From the NCBI GenBank assembly GCA_020061995.1, contig JAGUXE010000210.1:1-6133 (forward strand): a stretch of 6,133 nt of DNA, in the 5' to 3' direction. Below, piece by piece: positions 1-5,031 of the stretch (positions are counted from its first letter, which is position 1; each line of letters begins with the position of its first letter). Below the pieces are notes generated by a model, which was not told where the DNA came from, did not search any database, and saw nothing but the letters and a program-made list of their open reading frames with translations. The DNA is from Ignavibacteriales bacterium. Its GTDB lineage: Bacteria > Bacteroidota > Ignavibacteria > Ignavibacteriales > Ignavibacteriaceae. The translations under genes were made by a program, and so were the position numbers.

Positions 1-1
1 C

Positions 2-178
2 ATAGAAAAGTTCAATTCAAAATACGCGAGAACTGAAATACATCCATCAATTCACCAAATTGAAAAATTCTCTCATCTACTTCGGAACAACAACATTAAT
101 CTCAATATTCTTGCAAATAATATAATTTTTGAATTATACTCCATTACAAATCAAAACTTAGTAAACCAGACTAATTAA
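2..178 (+). CDS. possible 3' end of an unrecognised upstream gene (partial, left edge)
   Basis: One plus-strand frame is open from the left edge for 58 codons and ends with TAA at 176-178, only 17 bases before the thiolase start. The other two plus frames are broken early in the stretch. In such AT-rich DNA, 58 codons without a stop mildly suggests real coding, and the short gap would fit a gene read together with the two that follow. The translation is polar and rich in Asn and Ile (it includes ARTEIHPSIHQIEKF) and shows no motif, membrane segment or family I recognise. It contains no ATG, so any start lies outside the window. It may equally be non-coding leader DNA. Function unknown; low confidence. 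Confidence 0.35.
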   Translation: MEKFNSKYARTEIHPSIHQIEKFSHLLRNNNINLNILANNIIFELYSITNQNLVNQTN

Positions 179-195
179 TAATAAAGTAGGCATTT

Positions 196-1377
196 ATGAA
201 AAAAGTAATTATCACCCATGCAAAAAGAACTCCTATTGGTTCCTTCAATGGCGTATTGAGTAGTTTTACTGCATCGCAATTAGGAAGCATTGTAATTAAA
301 AACCTTGTTGAGATTTCTAAAATTGAATCTTCTATAATTGATGAAGTTATTTTGGGAAATGTTTTATCTGCAGGAATTGGTCAAGCACCGGCACGACAGG
401 CGGCACTCTTCGCAGGACTGCCTAATAAGGTTGAAGCATTAACAATAAATAAAATGTGCGGAAGTGGTTTGAAAGCTGTTATGTTGGCACATCAAGCTAT
501 TTCATGTGGTGATGCAGACATAATTATTGCTGGAGGAATTGAAAGCATGACCAATGCTCCTTATCTATTATCTAAAGCACGAAATGGTTATAAACTTGGT
601 AATTCAACTATCTTGGATTCTATTCTTATAGATGGTCTTACTGATGCCTACAATAATATTCATATGGGAAATTGTGCTGAAGCAACTGCAAAGGAATTTG
701 CATTTACACGAGAAGAATTAGATGCCTTTGCCAAAATTTCGTATGAACGTGCAATAGCTGCTCAAAACAATGGGAAATTTGAGGATGAAATGGTTAATGT
801 TGTGATATCGTCTAGACAGGGAGAAATAATTGTTAATAAAGATGAAGATCCTGAAAAAGTTAATTTTGACAAAATCCCAACATTAAAACCAGTATTTGAT
901 AAAAGTGGTGTAATCACTGCAGCTAACGCTTCGAATATTAATGATGGAGCAGCGGCTTTGCTAATTATGTCTGAAGAAAGAGCAATTGAATTAGGTTTCA
1001 AACCTTTAGTTGAGATTGTAGCACAGGCTTCTACCGCAAAAACTCCAATTGAATTTACAACTGCGCCAGCAGATGCGATACAAAAAGTATTAAAAAAAGC
1101 AAATATGTCGAAAGAACAAATAGGTCTTTTCGAAATTAACGAGGCATTCGCAGTTGTTTCATTAGCAGTTAATAAAATCCTAGGTTTGAGTCCCGAGATA
1201 GTTAATGTAAATGGTGGAGCAATTGCGATGGGTCATCCAATTGGAGCAAGTGGAGCACGAATCCTTGTTACACTTATTCATGAAATGATACGAGAGAATA
1301 TTCAATATGGGTTAGCTGCTCTCTGTATTGGTGGAGGTGAAGCGTCAGCTTTAATTGTAAAGAATTATAAAAGTTAA
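196..1377 (+). CDS. atoB: acetyl-CoA acetyltransferase (biosynthetic-type thiolase II, ACAT1/AtoB-like)
   Basis: This cytosolic thiolase condenses two acetyl-CoA to acetoacetyl-CoA, or runs the reverse thiolysis. At 393 residues it has the normal length of the family. The acyl-accepting nucleophile is Cys88 in NKMCGSG. The other active-site elements follow in order: NEAFA at 315-319, the catalytic His347 in GHPIG, and the second catalytic Cys377 in CIGGGEASA. Other family landmarks are AGGIESM (112-118) and ITAANAS...NDGAAA (240-254). The last motif reads GGGEASA, as in mitochondrial ACAT1 (GGGGASA), rather than E. coli AtoB (GGGQGIA), which points to the short-chain acetoacetyl-CoA branch. 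The ATG at 196 is preceded by a weak purine-rich AGTAGG five bases upstream, and the N-terminus (KKVIITHAKRTPIGSF) is typical, so the start is secure. It is followed 12 bases later by 3-hydroxybutyryl-CoA dehydrogenase, the next enzyme of the pathway. The symbol is by function; thlA, phaA or fadA-like naming would also fit. Confidence 0.95.
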   Translation: MKKVIITHAKRTPIGSFNGVLSSFTASQLGSIVIKNLVEISKIESSIIDEVILGNVLSAGIGQAPARQAALFAGLPNKVEALTINKMCGSGLKAVMLAHQAISCGDADIIIAGGIESMTNAPYLLSKARNGYKLGNSTILDSILIDGLTDAYNNIHMGNCAEATAKEFAFTREELDAFAKISYERAIAAQNNGKFEDEMVNVVISSRQGEIIVNKDEDPEKVNFDKIPTLKPVFDKSGVITAANASNINDGAAALLIMSEERAIELGFKPLVEIVAQASTAKTPIEFTTAPADAIQKVLKKANMSKEQIGLFEINEAFAVVSLAVNKILGLSPEIVNVNGGAIAMGHPIGASGARILVTLIHEMIRENIQYGLAALCIGGGEASALIVKNYKS

Positions 1378-1381
1378 GGAG
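1376..1381 (+). promoter_or_regulatory. ribosome binding site of the 3-hydroxybutyryl-CoA dehydrogenase gene
   Basis: AAGGAG lies eight bases before the ATG at 1390 and shares its first two bases with the thiolase TAA stop (1375-1377). It is the clearest Shine-Dalgarno site in the window. The overlap means ribosomes finishing the thiolase sit directly on the next initiation region, which supports co-translation of the two genes from one mRNA. Confidence 0.7.
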
Positions 1382-1389
1382 AAAGTATC

Positions 1390-2238
1390 ATGAATTTTAG
1401 TAAAATTGCCGTTATTGGTGGCGGGACAATGGGGAACGGAATTGTCACTGTATTTGCACTACACGGTTATTCAGTAAGTTTGGTGGAAATGTCGGAGGAT
1501 TTAGTTTTAAAAGCATTAAAAAATATCGAGAATAATCTCAACCGCATCGTCAAAAAGGGGACTATATCTGAAAAGGATAAGACTCAGGCTTTAAGTAATA
1601 TTACACCGATAATTGAGATTAAAAATACTCCTCATGATTCAGACCTTATTATTGAAGCTGTTTACGAAGTAAAGGAAGTTAAAATATCTATTTTCAAGGA
1701 ATTAGATAGTTTTGTACAAGATTCATGTATCTTTGCAACAAATACTTCTTCAATTTCGATAACAGAACTTTCTGCGGATACAAGACCCGACAAATTTATT
1801 GGTATGCATTTCATGAATCCTGTTCCGGTAATGAAATTAGTCGAAATCATAAGAGGTTATTCAACTTCGGATGCAACATTTAACACCATTAAAGAGCTAA
1901 CAATAACATTAGACAAAGTTCCAGTCGAAGTAAACGATTATCCAGGTTTCATCGCTAACCGAATACTGATGCCCATGATAAATGAAGCAATTTATGCATT
2001 GATGGAAGGTGTAGCCTCTGCCGAAGATATTGATTCTGTAATGAAATTAGGAATGAATCATCCTATGGGTCCCTTAACTTTGGCTGATTTTATAGGTTTG
2101 GATGTTTGTTTGGCTATAATGGAAGTAATTTTTACAGGTTTTGGAGATCCTAAATATCGTCCATGTCCATTACTTAAAAAAATGGTAGCCGCCAAAAAAC
2201 TTGGGAGAAAAAATGGTGAAGGTTTTTTCAAGTATTAG
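1390..2238 (+). CDS. hbd: 3-hydroxybutyryl-CoA dehydrogenase
   Basis: This soluble enzyme interconverts acetoacetyl-CoA and (S)-3-hydroxybutyryl-CoA using NAD(P)(H). It is 282 residues long, the usual size of stand-alone Hbd/PaaH/MmgB proteins, and has no fused crotonase domain. An N-terminal Rossmann fold begins with IAVIGGGTMGNGI (6-18). Glu33, at the end of the second strand (LVEM), is the usual acidic residue favouring NAD. The catalytic set is complete by alignment to clostridial Hbd: Ser120 in NTSS, His140 in GMHFMNP, Glu152 in KLVEI and Asn190 in PGFIANR. The C-terminal helical dimerisation domain carries NHPMGPLTLADFIGLDVCL (223-241) and ends in GRKNGEGFFKY. The ATG has a strong AAGGAG site upstream. 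Pairing with the thiolase suggests butyrate/C4 metabolism or the last steps of short-chain beta-oxidation; the direction cannot be told because no crotonase, acyl-CoA dehydrogenase or transferase is in view. Confidence 0.94.
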   Translation: MNFSKIAVIGGGTMGNGIVTVFALHGYSVSLVEMSEDLVLKALKNIENNLNRIVKKGTISEKDKTQALSNITPIIEIKNTPHDSDLIIEAVYEVKEVKISIFKELDSFVQDSCIFATNTSSISITELSADTRPDKFIGMHFMNPVPVMKLVEIIRGYSTSDATFNTIKELTITLDKVPVEVNDYPGFIANRILMPMINEAIYALMEGVASAEDIDSVMKLGMNHPMGPLTLADFIGLDVCLAIMEVIFTGFGDPKYRPCPLLKKMVAAKKLGRKNGEGFFKY

Positions 2239-2279
2239 AAAACAAAAATTTCGTAAATATATTAACAATTAATAAGAAT

Positions 2280-2317
2280 AGACTTTATTTGATTTACAGA
2301 GATGTAAAGATAGGTCT
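2280..2317. repeat. imperfect inverted repeat in the convergent intergenic gap
   Basis: The 99-base gap between the two converging operons (2239-2337) holds a perfect six-base inverted repeat, TTTACA-GAGA-TGTAAA, at 2293-2308. It is flanked by a further AGAC (2280-2283) and GTCT (2314-2317). A second, all-AT repeat, TATTAA-CAA-TTAATA, lies at 2260-2274. Placement between converging genes suggests a bidirectional terminator, but the stems are AT-rich and no T-tract follows on either strand, so a strong intrinsic terminator is not supported. It could be chance in AT-rich DNA. Confidence 0.3.
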
Positions 2318-2337
2318 GATAATGTATATTATGTAAA

Positions 2338-2544
2338 CTAATTGATGCTCGTTAAGTAGATGTAAGCAATTAAAATAAGTATCACAACTATCAGGGCTTT
2401 GATTACTCCACCCTTTTTACCGATGCTTTTCTGCCTTCTTGAAAATCCTAGTCGTCTTTTTAATTTTTCATCTTTATCATCTGAAGGATTATAATAACGT
2501 GGTTCATAGTCGAACACTCTATGTTGTGGTTTTTTAATAAACAT
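2338..2544 (-). CDS. small basic tail-anchored membrane protein, function unknown
   Basis: The product is 68 residues from an ATG at 2544, or 70 from a TTG at 2550 that overlaps the stop of the preceding lipid kinase gene. I prefer the ATG, two bases after that TGA. The N-terminal half is soluble and strongly charged: FDYEPRYYNP at 11-20, an acidic-basic patch (SDDKDEK), then a very basic stretch (KLKRRLGFSRRQKSIGKK). One hydrophobic helix follows at about 47-64 (VIKALIVVILILIAYIY), with only four residues after it. The positive-inside rule predicts a cytoplasmic N-terminus and a C-terminal anchor. The aromatic-PR-Y-Y motif resembles small proteins I recall from Bacteroidota with a Y-x-PR-(F/Y)-Y signature, some carrying a doubtful 'riboflavin synthase subunit beta' name; this is memory, not a search. 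As last gene of the membrane-lipid operon it may act with the lipid kinase or FtsY, but no function is assigned. Confidence 0.75.
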   Translation of the reverse strand: MFIKKPQHRVFDYEPRYYNPSDDKDEKLKRRLGFSRRQKSIGKKGGVIKALIVVILILIAYIYLTSIN

Positions 2545-2546
2545 AA

Positions 2547-3464
2547 TCAATTTCTTACAATAATTTTTAAAGCTTTAGGAATTATCTGCAGTTTAATAGA
2601 ATTAGCTGAATCAGAAATTACCTCACCATCAATATGTACAAAAGCTGTACCGGCAATTGTGATGTCAGCTTCCACAAATTGTCCATAATTTACAAACTCA
2701 GAATGTAAATGCGTACCATTGATAGCTTTTGGTAAAACTTTTAAAATTGAAGTTTTTGACATATCATTCGCAATACAGTAATCAAGAAGTCCGTCATTGT
2801 TTTTTGCATTAGGGTTTAATCGAAATCCACCACCTGATGTAATACCGTTGCCAATGGCAATTAATAATTTTTTACCACTTAATAAATAATTATCAAAATA
2901 TCCGGAATACTCAGAAGATTTGAAAATCTTCATAGTACGGAATACAGATAAAAGATAGAGTGGTAAACCTCGTAAAATAGAATTTTTATTTGCCAAATAT
3001 GCTACATGTGCATCGAAACCAATTCCACAATTACATGCAAAATGTCTAGAACGATATGAATTGTTTTTTGAATCTGTAAACTTAATTAATCCTAAATCTA
3101 CAATCTGACTTTTTTCAGACTGTATAATAGAATATAAAATTACCTTCCAATCATCTAATTGATCGATTGAACGCGCAAAATCATTACCACTTCCAATTGG
3201 GAGCACGCCGAAAGAAATTTCTGTATTGCAATTTAATCCATTAACAATTTCATTAACCGTTCCATCCCCACCAACTGCAATTATGTGATGATCAAGAAAT
3301 TTTGGTAAGTTTTCTACAATAGAGTGAGCGTCATTTTTTTGTTTTGTAAAAATCAATTGATAAGAACACCCGAATTTCTCTAAAATAGATTTTAACTCGG
3401 GAGCAATCTTTTTGCCTCTACCCTTTCCGGCAGTTGGATTAATTATAAAAGTATATTTTTTCAA
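2547..3464 (-). CDS. YegS/DgkB-type diacylglycerol (lipid) kinase family protein
   Basis: This soluble or membrane-peripheral kinase transfers phosphate from ATP to a lipid hydroxyl. It would make phosphatidic acid if the substrate is diacylglycerol. It is 305 residues, normal for the family. The N-terminal nucleotide-binding domain has the opening INPTAGKGRGKK (8-19), the diagnostic GGDGT (65-69) followed by NEIVNGL, and GVLPIGSGNDFAR (86-98). The C-terminal beta-sandwich domain contains GIGFDA (147-152), GGGFRLNP (211-218), NNDGLLD (222-228) and the putative catalytic HIDGE (277-281, with Asp279 and Glu281). All expected motifs are intact. The start is TTG at 3464; no in-frame ATG lies between the upstream stop and the conserved INPTAG motif, and no good ribosome site is visible, so expression may be low. 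Bacterial DgkB, ceramide/sphingosine-type kinases and YegS share this fold, so the substrate is not settled. Next to pgsA, a phospholipid recycling role is plausible. Confidence 0.9.
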   Translation of the reverse strand: MKKYTFIINPTAGKGRGKKIAPELKSILEKFGCSYQLIFTKQKNDAHSIVENLPKFLDHHIIAVGGDGTVNEIVNGLNCNTEISFGVLPIGSGNDFARSIDQLDDWKVILYSIIQSEKSQIVDLGLIKFTDSKNNSYRSRHFACNCGIGFDAHVAYLANKNSILRGLPLYLLSVFRTMKIFKSSEYSGYFDNYLLSGKKLLIAIGNGITSGGGFRLNPNAKNNDGLLDYCIANDMSKTSILKVLPKAINGTHLHSEFVNYGQFVEADITIAGTAFVHIDGEVISDSANSIKLQIIPKALKIIVRN

Positions 3465-3489
3465 TAGAAATAAATAGAAATTAAAATGG

Positions 3490-3504
3490 TTAACATATTG
3501 TTAA
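3490..3504. repeat. perfect palindrome upstream of the lipid kinase gene
   Basis: TTAACA-TAT-TGTTAA is a perfect inverted repeat with six-base arms and a three-base centre. It lies in the 57-base gap between the ftsY stop (3522) and the TTG start of the lipid kinase (3464), about 26 bases before that start. Its size and position would suit an operator for a dimeric regulator, or a small hairpin affecting translation or mRNA processing. The AT-rich context makes chance occurrence quite possible. No convincing promoter elements could be placed around it. Confidence 0.35.
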
Positions 3505-3521
3505 TTAAATAAATAATAAGA

Positions 3522-4475
3522 TTATTTATTGTTATTAATCGTAAACATTGCTTCGACATAAGCAATAGGGTCAAATGTTTGAAGATCTTCAATTTTTTCA
3601 CCGATTCCAATAAACCTAACAGGTATATTCTGTTTTGAACAAATTTGAAAAATTACTCCCCCTTTTGCTGTACCATCTAATTTTGTTATTATTAATCCAG
3701 TCAAGTTCGTTACTTTGTTAAATTCTTCTGCTTGGAGCACGGCGTTTTGTCCAGTGTTTCCATCTAAAACTAAAAAAGTTTCATTTGGAGCATCATCTGC
3801 TTGTTTCCTTATAACCCGTGTTATTTTTCCTAATTCTTCCATAAGGTTCGACTTATTATGCAATCGTCCGGCAGTATCAATCATTACTACATCAATATTC
3901 TCCTTAATTGCTTTTGCAACCGTTTCAAAAGCTACGGCTGAAGGGTCACTTCCATTTTTCTTCTGAACTATTTCAACTCCTGCACGTTGAGCCCAAACTT
4001 CCAATTGTTCATTGGCAGCAGCGCGAAAAGTGTCAGCTGCCCCAACAATTACACTCAGCCCTGACTTCTTAAAGTTGTATGCCAGTTTTCCGATTGTTGT
4101 TGTTTTTCCTGCTCCGTTAACTCCTACAATCAAAATTACATATGGTTTGTGTTTTTCAATGTCTGGAAGAAACTCATTATAACTATTCGTTTTCTTTAAT
4201 ACAGATACTAATGATTTCTTTATCACATTCAGAATATTTTCTTCACTTCTGTCAGAATCATTTTTCAGTGTTATTTTTGCTTCCTCAATAATTTTTATGG
4301 AAGTATCTAATCCAATATCAGAAGTTACTAAAATTTCCTCCAAATCCTCCAAAATTTCTTCCGGGAGTTTTGCTCTTCCTGTAATTGTTTCTGTAAGTTT
4401 AGTTACAATTTTTTCTCTGGTTTTTGATAAACCTTCTTTTAATTTATCAAAATTTAGATTTTTAAATAGTTTCAT
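3522..4475 (-). CDS. ftsY: signal recognition particle receptor FtsY (SRP GTPase)
   Basis: FtsY docks the SRP-ribosome complex at the cytoplasmic membrane and, by mutual GTP hydrolysis with Ffh, hands nascent membrane proteins to SecYEG. At 317 residues it is the short form: a basic amphipathic N-terminal helix (residues 1-28, rich in Lys and Leu) replaces the long acidic A domain of E. coli FtsY and probably serves as the lipid anchor. The N domain runs to about 105 (LPEEILEDLEEILVTSDIG at 37-55). The GTPase domain shows the P-loop GVNGAGKTT (118-126), the SRP-GTPase insertion-box motif DTFRAAA (148-154), DTAGR (200-204), TKLDG (264-268) followed by TAKGG, and the closing GIGEKIEDLQTFDP (290-303). 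TKLDGTAKGG and the GEKIEDL ending separate FtsY from Ffh. The ATG lies inside the end of pgsA (14-base overlap), with AAGG stretches upstream. FtsY needs anionic phospholipid for activity, which makes the link to pgsA sensible. Confidence 0.96.
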   Translation of the reverse strand: MKLFKNLNFDKLKEGLSKTREKIVTKLTETITGRAKLPEEILEDLEEILVTSDIGLDTSIKIIEEAKITLKNDSDRSEENILNVIKKSLVSVLKKTNSYNEFLPDIEKHKPYVILIVGVNGAGKTTTIGKLAYNFKKSGLSVIVGAADTFRAAANEQLEVWAQRAGVEIVQKKNGSDPSAVAFETVAKAIKENIDVVMIDTAGRLHNKSNLMEELGKITRVIRKQADDAPNETFLVLDGNTGQNAVLQAEEFNKVTNLTGLIITKLDGTAKGGVIFQICSKQNIPVRFIGIGEKIEDLQTFDPIAYVEAMFTINNNK

Positions 4476-5031
4476 TTCCTTTTAACCTTATAAATTCAAT
4501 TGCTCTAATAGCGTATGCAACTATAGAGACTATAATTAAAATTATTGTTGTGAAATAAACTGATAATTTAACCATCGATTCAGAATCAATCTGGAGGAAA
4601 ACAATCAAGATATATAGCGCAATTGATGAAACAGTAATTTTTCCTAATATATTTGACGGGAGAACTTTATTTAAATAATACGAAAGGAAAACTCCAGCAA
4701 CAAAAATGAGCACATCCCTTCCAATAATTAAATAGAATAGTAGTGGATCAATAACTCCAATTAAATACATTTTGATTATCATTCCGCCAATACAAATTTT
4801 GTCTGCAATCGGATCAATTATTTTCCCAAATTCAGTTACTTGATTCAGCTTTCTAGCAAAATATCCATCTAACCAATCAGTTAAGGCTCCAATTAAAGCT
4901 AAAAATATTAAAGATAATCTTCCCCAATCTTCATGAAAAAAATCAAGTAAAAACCAAAACGGAATAGTCATTAAAAGTCTTAGAAAACTTAACCCGTTAG
5001 AAAGTGTATATATGTTTTCTTTTGTCTTCAT
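4462..5031 (-). CDS. pgsA: CDP-diacylglycerol-glycerol-3-phosphate 3-phosphatidyltransferase (PgsA-like)
   Basis: This integral membrane enzyme would transfer a phosphatidyl group from CDP-diacylglycerol to glycerol-3-phosphate, giving phosphatidylglycerophosphate, the committed step to phosphatidylglycerol and cardiolipin. The 189-residue product carries the complete CDP-alcohol phosphotransferase signature: Asp52, Asp55-Gly56, Ala59-Arg60, Gly69, Asp73 and Asp77, with exactly the expected spacing. The N-terminal NIYTLSNGLSFLRLL resembles the NxPNxLTxxR opening of PgsA. About six hydrophobic segments follow (near 15-32, 39-51, 80-102, 106-121, 131-146 and 155-177), matching the family topology. 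The ATG overlaps the stop of the upstream secreted-protein gene as ATGA (5028-5031), and the 3' end overlaps ftsY by 14 bases, so all three are probably translationally coupled. Other CDP-alcohol transferases (phosphatidylserine or inositol-phosphate types) share the signature, so the acceptor is inferred from length and overall look. Confidence 0.88.
   Translation of the reverse strand: MKTKENIYTLSNGLSFLRLLMTIPFWFLLDFFHEDWGRLSLIFLALIGALTDWLDGYFARKLNQVTEFGKIIDPIADKICIGGMIIKMYLIGVIDPLLFYLIIGRDVLIFVAGVFLSYYLNKVLPSNILGKITVSSIALYILIVFLQIDSESMVKLSVYFTTIILIIVSIVAYAIRAIEFIRLKGNETI

Noticed and set aside
1..3. CAT at the left edge as a minus-strand ATG reading out of the window
   Set aside because: No ribosome-site-like sequence precedes it on the minus strand and nothing of the gene can be seen.
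111..140. Promoter-like TTGCAA (111-116) and TATACT (135-140) with an 18-base spacer, plus a TATAAT at 121-126
   Set aside because: Such matches are frequent in AT-rich DNA; no good Bacteroidota-type TAnnTTTG element is present, and the region may be the end of a coding frame. Not strong enough to annotate.
762..1001. Minus-strand open frame inside the thiolase
   Set aside because: It lies wholly antisense to a highly conserved gene with intact motifs, and its translation resembles no family; a shadow frame.
1662..1850. Minus-strand open frame inside hbd
   Set aside because: Antisense to the conserved catalytic region of hbd (NTSS to MHFMNP); a shadow frame.
3715..3966. Plus-strand open frame inside ftsY
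   Set aside because: Antisense to the GTPase core; composition and lack of a ribosome site indicate a shadow frame.
4297..4485. Plus-strand open frame across the ftsY start
   Set aside because: Antisense to the FtsY N domain and the pgsA overlap; Ser/Val/Phe-rich translation typical of antisense shadow frames.
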